A DNA stretch of 64,000 bases from Leptodontidium sp. MPI-SDFR-AT-0119. Taxonomy: Eukaryota; Ascomycota; Leotiomycetes; Helotiales; Leptodontidiaceae. The notes beneath the pieces were generated by a model, which worked only from the letters and a program-made list of their open reading frames with translations, had not been told where the DNA came from and did no database searches. Position 1 is the first letter of the stretch, and each line of letters starts with the position of its first letter. Of the stretch, positions 32,801 through 45,532 are shown in pieces. The stretch covers positions 62,001-126,000 of the forward strand of contig JAHLEZ010000026.1 in the NCBI GenBank assembly GCA_020726505.1, read 5' to 3'. The position numbers were made by a program, and so were the translations under genes.

Positions 32801-35800
32801 ATGCTGCGCTCTTCACGAAACAACACGCCGCAGCAAAGTCGCCAGGATGAAGCTGTGGTTGAGCTCGCTCCACACAAACCCGCGTCTCCATTCGAAGGCT
32901 CTGAGGACGGTTGGCCAATCACGCCAAGCGGCCAGAGGAGGCACGGGCTTCTTGATATTGTAAATTTGATGCTCGAATATGACATCCAAGCAACTCACAT
33001 AAACAGCATTGGCGTGCCAGGAAGCCCCGAAGATCATAGTACCCGGCCACTGGTTCTCGGGGAAGGGGTGACGTGTCTTGCGCTTCAACACGAGCTTACC
33101 GAGGACGCTGGGGGAGAAGATTCGGGGACTAAAAAAGGGGAAATCGTTGTGCTGAAGCAGTACTCTGAGAGAAGTTACCCTAGCTCTACCGAAGCTGTAG
33201 GGCAAGACAGCAAGCGTCCCAGAGCATATGACTTTTTGGCCCAGGAGATTCACGTACTCCGCCATGAGCGACTCCGCAGCCACGAGAACATCATCAGGCT
33301 TCTGTTCTTGGCTTACACGCCTGGGAACGAGATGCCGCTACTCGGTCTAGAACTCGCTGAGCACGGTTCGCTCGATTTCGTGCTGAGGTGTCCTGGATAT
33401 GGGCCCTCCATCCTTGATAGGGAGAATCTGACGCTTGACATTGCCCTTGGGCTTCAGGCTCTCCACGCGTGCAACATTGTACACGGCGACCTCAAGTCGG
33501 AAAACGTCTTGGTTTTCTCCCACCCTCGGCGGCACATCGTGGCCAAACTAGCCGACTTCGGAGGCTCATGCTTTCTGGACCAAGACGAGTCACGAGGGTC
33601 ACGGCGCGGCGACGGCCCTCTGCACCACACCGAAATCTGGGACAGCCCAGAGGTGCTGATCGGAGATGGAAGTATCGACTGGCAGAAGTCTGACGTGTAC
33701 AGCTTTGGACTTGTTGTCGCAAGTCTGTGGATGAGAACCTCGACGCACCAGCCGTGGCCCTTGGATCCACAATTTTCGACTTGCGTTCTCGAACCTCTGG
33801 TGCAAAGGTCTTGGTATAACGGGCTGCCCAGTTGGTTGGCTGCGCTGAAGATTTGGAAGCTCAGACGCGATAGCGATGACAACAGCCTCGTCTCCGAAGT
33901 CTCAAGGTTTCTAAAGTGGACACTTGAGAAGGAGGGTTCTGCCATTCCATTCGTTCTTTCTCTGGTGCAGAAAACTCTAAAGACTCTACCATACGAGAGG
34001 TCGGTCATCTTACGGACTCTGCACGACATGGAAGGGACTTGTATCAGTCCAGAAGTTGGCGACAGGCTCAGGTAATTCTACGTTCGGTCCCTGCCATTGT
34101 TACTCTCTTGTAGAGTGCCTCTGCTTACGGTGCTTTTACATAGCAACGCTTTGCGCCTCAACGTCGTTTCTCACTCAGACAGCGTGAAGCCCAACAATTC
34201 AGGGCTTACTCAACCTCGAGGGTCCTCTTGGAGTCTCAAGGTTTGCGAGGTCGGCCTCTCCTAGTCTGCGATTCGCACTGACAGTTTTTGCAGGTATGGT
34301 CACAGGAATATTTTGAGACGCCATTCCACTGGAAGGCGACCATTCTCGATCATCTCCTGAAACAGGTCGAACCTCTGGAACTCCTCGATAATGGCAACTT
34401 CGAGGGCTATTTCGAGCTAACTTGCACTCACGATACGACCGACCAAGACTTCATCGAGATGGTTCAAATCGTAACCCGCAGGTTATTCTATCTCTCCGCA
34501 GCCACAACCACACTGGGTGTGGAGGGTGCTCAGCATGCCGGCCAGATAGCACTTCACGCAGCATTCTCCCTCCTGCTAGGACTTGGGACCGAGATCAGTG
34601 GGACAGAGGGGGGGAAATGGCTCTGCTATTCTGCTTTGTGTGGAAATGTCATCGCTATCTGTACTCTTTCGGAAATCTACGACGTCTTTCCGGGCTTCTT
34701 GGAAGGTGTTGAGCGTCTGGTGCCTCTGGATATATTCCTTTCATTGACAGCTCTGGCCGGGTCAAACTCCGTTCTCGCCAAACTGGAGATTCGGAACCAA
34801 CACTTTGCGAGCCATGTCAAGTCCCTGAGACAATCGCTTGACATCACAGCAATCGCACTGGCAAGGCTCAAGGCCAAAGCGGCGCCATTCTTGGCCGGCT
34901 TGGTTATGGCATACTGTGCCAGTGCAGTCAGCACGGCCGAACCAGATGTTATGGCTGACGCCATCCGGACTAGAAACGTTGAAGAGATCCTCCACGCTGC
35001 CGAAATTCGCCTCGGGCTAGTTGGGCTAGAAACAGGGGCTAGCCTGCGCTCGGATGCCCTTCACTACTTAAGCTACTTTTGCGACCCCATGTCGGCGCAG
35101 CTTGCATCGAAACTTGTTGACAGCGGAGCTAAACTTGATTACAAATTGGGAATGGGTTCTCTTTCCACTCTGAACCGTATCAAGCAGGCCTTCGGCACCG
35201 CGGAATGGACAGAGGGCAGAGCCTTGGCACGGCCTTCTGAAAATCCACTACTTCGGGCTGTCAACCAGGCAAACGTGTCATTAGCAATGGCACTAATAGA
35301 CCTCCACGAAATTCACGGAGTCCCCCTGGTCATGCCCTTGTTATCGTTGACAAAAGCAGCTAGCCTGCATCTTTCCGCCGTGGTGGGCCGGTTGCTGAGC
35401 CTGGGAAAGCAGAAGCCTCTGCTCTGCAACCTTCAGCAGGCGGACTGGGCTCCTGGTACTGTTGGCCTCGGCGCATACCCGCCTGAAGTTATCAGTCTCC
35501 TGGCCGAGCAGATCACGATCACGACTGAGAATGTTTTAGGATCCTGCGCCCTCCTAGTCATGCGTCCTTACGGAAATATTTACTTCAGAAGGTTGGCTAT
35601 CCACGGTCGGGACGCCCCTCGACGCGAAACAGAGGTCCTGGAAGTCATCCTGGACGCCTTGCAAGACGCCGGTGTCGATGCTTGGCCTGCGTATTTCAAG
35701 TGTTGCTTGGCATGGGACTTGGTTAATCCCCTCAAAGCCGGAATGGATAGGCTGCGCAAAGCCGGCTGCGATCCGCTGCCTGTTATGGCCCGGGTTTTCT

Positions 35801-37281
35801 CGCCCAAGCCACTGCTCAAGTCATGTGTCACGCACCGGGCATATCAATGTCTGCAGGAGCTCGTCTCAAATTCAACCCTCCTCGTGCAGCAAGACTCTAT
35901 TGGCTTGACCGCTCTTCACACTGTCGCCGCGGCCGACGATCGAGTGGCATTACGAATTCTGATGAATGCAGGTGGGCGACAGCTGGCAGATATCAAAAGC
36001 TTCAACGGGGAGTCTGCGATAGACTTCGCAGTCTACTCTGGGAACACTGACATAGCAACCACGATCTACGATGCTGAGATCAACACGACCGCACAGAGTT
36101 TCTCGGCCCTTCGCCCTTCAACAGCCAGAATATCTACAGACACGTTTGTCCGGCTCGTCCTGAACTGGAGGCGTAATCGATCGGTGAAACTCTTGGACTC
36201 TCTGCGGTGGCTTTTCCAAAATGCCCCATGCTGTCCCCTGAGGGCGAGGAAGATGCAGCCACTGAGTGAAAACGACATGCGCCTAGCAATCGCGGATGAG
36301 GTGGAGGGAGGGGGACAGGACTTTCCCCCAGTCTGCCCGCAAGATTGGGAAGAAATAGTCACGATCTGGCATGAGATCATCTCCACGCCATTCTGTGGGC
36401 CTGCTAATCAAATGAGCCTGGATCGCCTCTTCCTCTGCGAACTATTTGCAAGATTTCCAAGGCACGTATCCTTCGTCGACTGCAAAGGCTGGACCTCATT
36501 GCACTTGGCAGTGTGGAACGGACATGTCGCAGCCGTGGAGTTGCTCCTAGCTCTCGGTGTCGATGTCAATAGCGAGACTGACCCTAGGCCTGGAAGGCCC
36601 CCACATATTCGTGGATTGGCTAGCTTCTTTCCAGGCAGAACGGCATTGAACCTAGCGACGGAAGCGCTTATGCGATCGCCTCCTCTGGCAGTTGAATCAG
36701 CTGGGTATGCTGAGATTGTTGAATGGGGAGCCCGACTGCGGGCCATCATCCGTCTCTTGGCTCGAAATGGAGCAGCCTCGGGATCTGGAGCCGGCAAGCG
36801 AGAGGTCGTTGCCGCAGAGCGATTCACAAAACCAAACGTCCGCGTCAATTTCTATGGCCTTCAAGCCATCGAAAGCCGGCGACAACGAATCACTTACTCA
36901 GGAGTCTGGCCCCAAACGATTATCAACAGGACACCTTCGGCTGTGTCGGAAAAAGACGCCGTCACATGGTGGTCAAACTCATGTCCAGTAACTTCGGATT
37001 ACTTTGACGGGGAGTATGGAGTTTGGCCGGACTTACCATGGCTTGGAACAGTTGACGAGATCAACGAACGTCAAGAGGCGGAGGCTGCTCAGGTGGCGAG
37101 GCTCTCCGGACTTATTGCTGCTAAGAGGGTTCTTTCCACGAAGAGCGATATACGGGTGACTGCAAATGGAAGTGTATGTATGTTTGACACCAATGAAGAG
37201 ATTTGGTGGGAGGAAACAGAGTGGAGAGAAACCACTGCTGAATCTATGTTAGACGTTGAAGGCTTGGATCTGAATAAATAG
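32801..37281 (+). CDS. Protein kinase-ankyrin protein, three exons
   Basis: Exons 32801-34071, 34144-34240 and 34294-37281 join in frame into 1451 residues. Introns of 72 and 53 nt have GT-AG ends and removing them joins two long frames exactly. Kinase (about residues 60-400): Gly-Glu-Gly-Val (87-90), Lys119 in Val-Val-Leu-Lys, Glu149, His-Gly-Asp (228-230) with Lys/Asn at 232/235, Asp-Phe-Gly (252-254), Ser-Pro-Glu (282-284). All catalytic residues are present, so an active kinase is expected. The roughly 990-residue C-terminal half is helical with ankyrin-type repeats at about 993-1055 and about 1188-1225 (Trp-Thr-Ser-Leu-His-Leu-Ala). No RIP damage. The start is an ATG at 32801; the frame is open upstream but lacks a better ATG. 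Inference: a sensor-type kinase paired with the HeLo pseudokinase. Confidence 0.85.
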
Positions 37282-37559
37282 TAACCACACAGAACCTCAT
37301 ACAATCAACCTAGTGTCTGGTTTACGACTTGATGATCAGCTCAATGTAGCAAAACTGGCGGTATTCCACCAATCCAATCCCCATTCATGATATGTGACTT
37401 CTCCATTTTTCAGTAGGTTCTTGATGGGTGTATTATTGAAACCGTCTAGCTACAAGCTTGAGCCACCACCGCTCCCCGAATGGTGCGCTAGAGACCTGAA
37501 ACGGGCATCGAACAAACTGCTCGATTAAAAGGCATCAGACACCCTCAATATAGTAGTTC
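37282..37559. other. Spacer downstream of the kinase-ankyrin gene
   Basis: 3' flank. No gene or repeat seen. Confidence 0.4.
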
Positions 37560-37758
37560 CTTTGTGCTGAACTTGACTCTGGGCTCCATACCTTTGACGC
37601 TGACAGTGTCGCTGGATTTACCGGCTTCTTCGACATCGACAACCATACTCTCGGCATCATCCTCACCGAATAAACCGCGCTCAGTCGCTCGATTATCGAA
37701 GTTGTGCTCGCTATTGAGTCCAGAACTGAATTGTTCCTTGATTTAATTGATATACGGT
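37560..37758 (+). pseudogene. Short coding relic
   Basis: One plus-strand frame reads Ala-Glu-Leu-Asp-Ser-Gly-Leu-His-Thr-Phe-Asp-Ala-Asp ... Asn-His-Thr-Leu-Gly-Ile-Ile-Leu-Thr-Glu, then TAA (likely former CAA), then about 28 more residues to a stop near 37,758. The composition is protein-like and in one frame apart from the stop. Family not recognised. Confidence 0.25.
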
Positions 37759-38207
37759 AATGTTTGAGGAGAGAAATACCCAAAGTCAACAGTACGACAG
37801 CACTGTTAGGGGGAGTAGAACTGGTAACTGGGAAAAGAAAACTTTGGAGTACCGAAAATGGACGAAGGTGGGCCTAGCAGCAGGATCCTATCACCGGCCA
37901 TTCAGCACTGCCCTGTGATCTGGTAAGCATGTTGCCATACCCCGAGCAACGGTAGCGCACTGGGTAATTTCTAAAGCTTGAAATGAGTATATTATCCATT
38001 GCCATTTCTTTTATAATTTCTTTTTAACATAAACATTTTAAATTACATCACTTTTCAAGTATCCTAATCTACACTGCCTCTTTGCCCTTTCCAGGCATCT
38101 TCACTATTCTCAGGATTGCTACTCTACATCAGACCAAAAATTCAATTGAGTGAGTTCCAGCTCCCCCACTATTGATCACCCACCAACACCAGCAGAATCG
38201 CTTCACA
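37759..38207. other. Spacer upstream of the EthD-like gene
   Basis: Part AT-rich (37,980-38,060). The last 100 bases are the likely promoter and leader of the next gene. Confidence 0.35.
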
Positions 38208-38471
38208 ATGTCCTACATTGTAACCCTCCTCTACTTAGTCGGCCAGAAGCCCTTCGACCTCAACTATTACCTCGGGAATCACATGACATTGGTACAGAAA
38301 CGATGGGCGCAATACGGTCTGCAAGACTGGGAGGTCGTGAAGTTGGATCTAGCTGGAGGAAATCAGATCAAGTGCATTTTGCGATTTAAGGACAAAGCAG
38401 GCAGGGCTAAAGCTTTGGGAGACTCGGATGGTATCAATGAGGGAGTTTCGGTTGGGACTGTCAAAAATTGA
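38208..38471 (+). CDS. EthD-like dimeric alpha/beta-barrel protein, possibly C-terminally short
   Basis: 87 residues from ATG at 38208 (an in-frame 38172 start would add a Gln/His-rich leader without support). The pattern Tyr-Ile-Val-Thr-Leu-Leu-Tyr, Phe-Asp-Leu-Asn-Tyr-Tyr-Leu-Gly-Asn-His-Met, Val-Gln-Lys-Arg-Trp, Gly-Leu-Gln-Asp-Trp-Glu-Val is that of small EthD-domain proteins. Members usually continue for about 10-15 residues after the Asn-rich end, while here a stop follows Val-Lys-Asn, so the tail may be lost or spliced. Role: small ferredoxin-like-fold proteins of poorly defined function, often near oxidative pathways. Confidence in the family is fair. Confidence 0.6.
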   Translation: MSYIVTLLYLVGQKPFDLNYYLGNHMTLVQKRWAQYGLQDWEVVKLDLAGGNQIKCILRFKDKAGRAKALGDSDGINEGVSVGTVKN

Positions 38472-39595
38472 AGGGTTATACTTGTACATAAGAGGGAGCA
38501 TAAGGGCGTGGAGGTTCGGAATTTACGGAATCTCGTGTTTAACTTATCCTACGAAACTAAATAACGTTCGGGTTTAGCAGCCTCAGGCCGAAACATTTTT
38601 GGTGTTGATCTGACCAAAAAGGTCAAAACACCGTTACTTCTATCCCTCGAGCCGAAATATTCCGAACATTTAATAATCTGACCGAAAGGGGCCAGAATAT
38701 CAGCTACAGGGAGCAGAATTTGCTCTAGTCCCAATACCGGAATCACGTGTATAGCCCCTTTGTCTCAGGAGAATTTTCATGGGAAATCACAAGTCCTGTG
38801 AAAAATCGCTTATGAGAACACGGTTCCTAAGAAATTCCTCATAGGAACTGTGCTCTCCTAGGAGCTGTAACGTCTCAGGAATCTTGTCCCAGGACCCGTT
38901 GTACAACAATTAGTTATGCAACGAGTTATTATGCAATAAGTAATTATATGACAGGGCGTTGTACAATGGGCTGTTACAAGTAGTAGAGTCACGGGAATAT
39001 TAGGACAGTAAGGTCTAGGCTAAATTGGCCAACACAAGTTTAAGAGATAACTAAACAGTTATCGGGGTTAATTCTACGGGGGCGACAGAATATCCCAGTG
39101 CGTATCTGCTGCGCTTGACTCTAGCCTCCTTCTGTTCGGAATGCGATTGAGAAAGTCTGACGAAGGAGATGACCTGCGACTAATGTGCAACGCAGGGAGA
39201 GTATGCAATCATCTCCTAAGATAATCCCTGGGCCCGCCTCATAAGCCCCCTGGACCTCTTACATATAGCGAATTTGCGAGCACGGAAGACTAGTGGGCAT
39301 GCGGCCAGCTAGAGAAAGTAGGCACAATAGTCACTGACCTGATGATTCTAGGAACCCCTACGCTTCTGGTAGGACCAGAGATCTTGGGAGTAAGGCTCCT
39401 AGGATACCGGTGGATTCTAGGAGAAAAGGTCTTGGAAGCCCGTGGGCTCACGGGACCACTGTGGCTTCCAGGAGGAAATATCTCGGGAGTAACTTAGTTT
39501 CTAGGATAGCTTCTAGCATAGGAAACTGTCGTCGATAAGAGCTGTGGATGGGGATAGCTAACTTAACTTGGTATGTCGTTGTTCACTATTAGGGA
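38472..39595. other. Repeat-rich intergenic sequence with degenerate tandem motifs
   Basis: No gene. Degenerate repeats of a GATTCTAGGA / CTTCCAGGAG type occur at about 39,340-39,500, and TCAGGAGAATT / CTCCTAGGAG motifs near 38,765-38,890. Probably an eroded repeat. Confidence 0.35.
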
Positions 39596-39815
39596 TGTAA
39601 ACGGTTAGGGGAGGTATTGGATAGTGGGCCGACCCCTGTGCCCCATTCCCATGCGAAAAAGCCGAGTTCGCAGGTCCCCACGGCCTATAAATCTAAACCC
39701 TCCCTTCTCCCCACCTTTATTATCTAACAATCGCGCCTTTAAGCCACAATAGAGATCCCGCCCTACTTGCAACATAGAACTAATGATCTACTTCATTTAT
39801 ACCAGGGGTGTGACA
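39596..39815 (+). mobile_element. Putative solo LTR
   Basis: 220-bp stretch starting TGTAAACGG and ending GGTGTGACA (TG...CA), with a CCTATAAAT box and C/T-rich downstream sequence, an LTR-like layout. The flanks do not show a matching target duplication, so the call is tentative. Confidence 0.35.
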
Positions 39816-41352
39816 GGCGCACTGAAAAGCCATTGTTTTGTCCGAGCTTTAAGACTTGGTAGGTTCGTCGAGAAGAGCGGGACCTTAGTAAATGAGAAAT
39901 GCAACAAATAATAGATATTAATCGTTACAAATTAAGGAATTGGCTTAGTGACAACCAGAACACGCTCTTGTCTAATTTTACTACTTTTGTAAATAACTAA
40001 ATTTGATTATAAAAATAACTTCACCTCTCCTTCTGTACAAATACACCATCCGTCGCCTCTCCTAACAAACCTAAAGGCATTTACCATACTACAATTCCCG
40101 TCCTCATTGCTATCTAACTAATTCTCGAATGAATTCTCGATAAAAAACAAAGAGGTTTCCCTTATATATTTCTTCTCCACACCTCCTACGCTTTTCGTCC
40201 AGTAATGCTTGTGGGCTACTTGCTGGGGCTCGACTCGGTACAGCAATTTACGTGGTTCATTTTCTTCAAGCTATTACTTCTCTTTCGTTTAGATTTACGA
40301 GCGTTCTCTTTCCGTTTATTTAGGTCCCGGTAAATAGTATTATCAGATCTATCTATACATTATACAATTAGTATTTACGTACTTGTTTCCACTACACAGA
40401 TTTGTTTATTACATTAAAGTAGCTAGTTAATATTTAAACTAATGTACTAGACATACTAATATTACTATTATTAGTTTACGGACATTAAAGGAACCAGCCT
40501 AGATAGGACTATACTATAAAGGGTAGAGATATACCTTTTTGCTATTAGATTTTAGACAAAGTAATTAAAAAGCTGTTTGCCAAAATTTCTATGTAGTATA
40601 TTTAATAACTATAACTATAACTTGGCTAAGAGCAGGCTTCAAGACCGAATAATAGAAAAGTTATGTTATATTCTTTTATCTTCACTTAAAACTAAAAGCA
40701 TATTCCTCTATTATTATTTAGTAGCTAGGCCAATTACTTGTATTCTTTTAGATACCGACTTCAGTTAACTAACGATGTACTTAAGAGTGTGTAATACTAC
40801 AACAAGACATCTATAAACAAAATGCCTTTACATAAGTAAAACACGCCACTATAAGAATGCGCTAAATCAAGAACGCCTTAATTAGTCATTTCCCTCGAAG
40901 TCTAATTACTAGCCTTATTTTCTCTAACTGTAAAAGTAGTGGTTCCCACTTCGTTTATTATGCCTAAATAAGATTAGCCTAAGACGTTACAAAAGATGTA
41001 AGAGCCTCGGAAAGCTCGGTAAAGATCGGAACCTTAAATAAGCGATTTATGTCATATACTTACTTAATATTTAATTAAGTAAGGCTATGTAGCGCTAATA
41101 CGTAACTAATACGTAACGACTATGTAAAGGCCGCGTTATATAATTAAGCCTAATTAAGAATAGCTTAAGCGAGATCGAAGATACAAGGAGAGCTACTTAC
41201 TCTCAGGGGAAAAGCTCCTTACTTTCACCCTGCGGATTCCCCGAAAATCCTTAGCCTATGTGGATTTAGCTATTCGTGTATGAGGATTTAGCTGTGCCCT
41301 ACTTTAATATTCGCGTTAATAGAGAGTATTATCACTTAATCACGGTACTATT
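39816..41352. other. AT-rich repeat island
   Basis: AT-rich, stops in all frames. No element assigned. It carries scattered TA-rich fragments as in RIP-damaged repeats. Confidence 0.4.
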
Positions 41353-41654
41353 TATTACGACCTACGATGCGCCTCGTATTCTAACCGACACGGGCTCGTA
41401 GCATCGCTGGCTATGCGACGGCGCTAAGCCTAATAGGGAAGACTAGGTGGCGAGCCTGCGACATGTTGATGTGAATGGCACTTGACTACGCTAGGCCCTA
41501 TTAGGAGGGTCCTTCATGTATATATACTCGAGCCCTCCCTTACAGAGAGTTTTCCTTTCTTCTTTGTTTTTTCTTCTTGATTTTAAGCGTAGCTATAGGT
41601 TCAAATATAAAGCTTGAGTTTACTCGTCGTATTAACCTTTGGCTAGCCGTAACA
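41353..41654 (+). repeat. 5' LTR of the gypsy element
   Basis: 302 bp, alignable along its length to the 3' LTR with many C/T differences. Confidence 0.88.
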
Positions 41655-44600
41655 TAAGAAAAGACTAATACCCCTTTGTTATAAAGCGTTATATTTTACT
41701 TAGCCTTACGCCTTATTGACCTGCCCTTATAGTAAGTTAATAACGAGCCTTAACACTTTGGCCTATTCGACAAATAGGTACCTCTTTACCTTAGTAGTAG
41801 ATTATCTTAGAGAAAGCTAGATATTTTCTCGCGATTAACTTGCCTTGCTGTAACTTAACGCGCGTTACTGTTTTGAAACGTATATTTAATTAACAAATCG
41901 ATTAATAACCTTAAATACCCCTTAACTCCACCCTACCACCTTTACTAGTTTCTCCCCCTCGTTGGCGAAGCTTTAGAGAAAGGAGCGCCCTTGTACGGTT
42001 AGGCTTTATCGATACCCTTATCCCTTCGGTCGAGACTCTCTCGGAGGAACCGGAGAGCTTTAACGGATTCGACTTAGACTCAGAGGATAAACCTTAGTGT
42101 TTCTTCGACGCATCGCTAGAGCCTATTAATATAAAGGGCCTTACCCCCGCGTAATAAGCTAGGGTAAATTAGTTAATTAAGGACTCCGTTAACTTTACTA
42201 TCGCCGCCGCTATTACGCAGGCCCTCACTTAATATGCCATCGATAACCCTCGCCAAGAGATTGGCACATCTTTTTCTTTAGACTAATTAGTGCGTGCCCT
42301 TACGGCGAACCTTTAGCCTATCACTAATTACTACCTTCCGAAATTAAACCCTACTATCCCTACCGTTGAGCCTAATAAGGTCAAGTACCCTCGTACCCCC
42401 TTTAGCAATTATAAGAGCGAAATTAAATACGACGCTTAAAAAATAAATATAAAGCTTTTTATCTAAAAGTACTTAAGTAACTTCCTCATTAGCGAATCGC
42501 AGATTTATACCTAATTTAAATATACGAAGGGAAAAGCTAAGACTATTATCCTTTAACGAATAAACCCTAACTTCGCTAAAGACTTTAACGAAGCCGCTAA
42601 CGTCTTAAAGGCCTTAGACTAACGTTTCTTTAATCATAACTAAGTACAGGCAGCTAAGCTTAAGTATAACTAATTATAGATGGGTAATATAACGTATAAC
42701 GAGTTTTGTACTAAGTTTACGACTTATGCGGCTACTAGAAAAATCTCACCTAACTATTAGTTCGATGACGTGTACGAGAAGATCTTAGATAAGCTTAAGT
42801 ACGATATTTAAATTAAGAAGTATAAATTCGCCAGAGATTATACGGCCCTTAACGAGTTCTTAGCCGTTTTAAATCGCGAGCTGCGAAATATCACTACCGG
42901 ATGAGCTAGTGAACGTACTACTACTACCCGCGAGGCCCCTCGGGTTTCCTTTAATAATACTAACGACTCGCGCGGTATCCTAAAGAAGAACAACTTGCGC
43001 TCGATCTTACTTACCCCCGTTTTTCACGTGTGGAGATCACCAACTTTAAGATTACCGTCGGATACCCGCTAGCGTACGCCCTCCCCCTCGCCCGTCTTGC
43101 GCTAACCTGAGTTCCCCGTACCTTCTTCTGCACCTAGGGACGTCTTTTCCGATACCTATCTCTATTACAGCAAGACCGGCCATTGGGCTAGCGATTGTCT
43201 TAAGCGCCGTAGAGACTAGGCTCTTGATAAGTCGATTTCTAAGTTAGTCATCGGCGAGGATTTAAAGACTAATAAGCTGTTAAAAAACTCCTAAGCCGTG
43301 GCAAAAACTTACACCTCGGCATAGGTTACAACTTGTAGAAGGACTTAGTATTTGATTTCCGTGCTCTTATTAAAGAATAATAATTCTTAATTAGTATTAA
43401 ACTAAGAAAAAATAAATTCTTTATTAAGACACTTACATATATTAATGGCGGAGTTAATATTTTTGGTCCTATTAAAACTTCCTTCGCATACTAACTCGTT
43501 AAGTAATTTAATATTTTTTTTATATCCCTCCCTTAGTTAATTGTCCTAACTGGCTATAATAGTAAGAAAGGCAAGCTAATTAATACGGCCGTACTACTTA
43601 CCTTAACGATAGATCGCCAGCGAATCAACTTTCCTTTCCTAGTGACGAACTTAGGAAATACTAATGTTCTAATTAGCTAAAAGTTCTTAGAATATTACGA
43701 CCTAAAGTAATCGTATCCTAAGAATCGCAATTAATTAAAATAGCCCTTAGATATACTAGTTTAGTCGTACTTTAACTAGCGAGTCTTCGTCGATATTAAC
43801 CGTTTTAATAAGCTAATTATCAAGTTTTACTAGCTCAATACAGAACAAAGGGATGCCCTTATAAACTTAGATAACCACCGCCGAAGGCAAGCCAGGATTG
43901 CGGTACTTAACGATTACCTTAAGTTAAAGGTTTCTATACGACTTATAGTTAGCGTCTTACTGACTCGACCCTCGAGCTTTATTAGAAAGGTTAAGTCGCG
44001 CCTACGGGTTATAAAGGATTAATTAAACCCCTCGATATCCCGTGATTTGGGATTACTACCCCAAGATAAAAGAACTCGTGAAGCTTCCCTAGCGAATTAC
44101 TAGCTAAAGGCGCTTATTATAAAGATCTTTTTTATATTAATAGCGGCGATATTAACGACGTACCTCCGACTTAGGAGAACTAGGAAAAATAAGGTAGAAA
44201 CCTTCGTAGTATTAATACATGAGATTAATTAAGAGCTAACTCGTTACTAGCGGGAGGCCTTAAACTAACTAAGTATTAAGCTAGTATTAATGAACGGAGA
44301 CTTAACTTTAGAGAAGGCCCTAAAGGCTAAGTACGCGTAAGATAACGAACTAGTAAGTAAGAAGCTCCCTAAAAAGTATTAAGAGTATACTCCTCTCTTT
44401 CCCTAGTAAGCCTTCGACGAGTTATTAGTGTATCGCTAAGGCGTAAACCACTAGATTAAGCTTACTAAGGAGAACGACTTGTCCTTTAAACTTCTTTAGC
44501 GTATAACTAAAAAATAATTATCGGAGACTAAGTAATACATTATTAATAACTTATATAAAGGTTTCATTAAGTCCTTTAATGTATTATATACAGTTCTTAT

Positions 44601-45370
44601 TCTCTTCGCTAAGAAAGCCGATAGCAGTCTCCAGTTATGCGTCGATTATTAGAAGCTAAATACCTTATTAAAGAAAAACCTGTACTTAATCCCTCTAATT
44701 AATGAGATAATAGCACGTATATATAAGGCAAAGGTCTTTACGAAGCTTAATATTTAGCAAGCTTTCTATCGCATCCGCATGTTCCCTAAGAGTAAGGATT
44801 ATACAACCTTTCGCACCTAATACGGTACTTACAAATATAAGGTTTTTTCTTTTGATCTTATAAATAGTCCGGCGATTTTCTAGCGATTTATTAACGATAT
44901 CCTTATGAAGCACCTTGATGACTTTTGCGCGGCTTACATAAATAATATTCTTATTTACTCGTTAATTCCTAAGAAACACGAAATCCACGTTAAGAAGGTT
45001 ATAGTAATATTACAAGTACACGAACTTTAGGCTAATATTAAGAAGTCTAAGTTTAACGTGCGGAAGACTAAGTTCCTGGGATTTATTATTAAAGTCGATG
45101 GCGTAGAAGTAGACCCGAAGAAGGTTAGTATAATTAAGGACTAGCGATACGCCAATAACATACGGGGTATTAAAGCTACCTTAGTTTCTGTAACTTTTAC
45201 CACCGGTTTATTAAGGACTATAGTCGCATCGCACGACCCCTTACGATACTTATTAGAAAGAACATTCCCTTCGTCTTCGATAACGCTTATAAGAACGCCT
45301 GGAAGACGCTTCAGGAAGCCCTTTAATTTGCGCCGGTTCTTCGCTATTACGACCTTGCTAAATAAATACA

Positions 45371-45532
45371 TGTGGTGCAGAAGTGGAGCATAAAGTAGGG
45401 TGCTTTCAAAGTGGTGATTAAGTCGTCTGAATTCTGTAAAAGGAGGCTCGTAGGGAGTAACTGACTATATACACGAATAGGGGCTGCTGACTCAGCGGTG
45501 CCATGGTGCCGCATGCCCGTGCCTGTACGACA
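45371..45532 (-). mobile_element. Short LTR-like insertion (copy 1) with target duplication ATACA
   Basis: 162 bp, TG...CA ends, flanked by ATACA on both sides (45366-45370, 45533-45537). Near-identical to 52300-52463 in the opposite orientation. It lies inside the gypsy pol region and shows much less C/T damage than its host. Consistent with a solo LTR or a TRIM-like element. Confidence 0.85.

Noticed and set aside
34072..34293. The kinase frame (ending 34075) and the long ankyrin frame (from 34288) as two separate genes
   Set aside because: Two GT-AG introns (34072-34143 and 34241-34293) with a 97-nt exon between them join both frames in phase, and the second frame has no ATG of its own at the right place.
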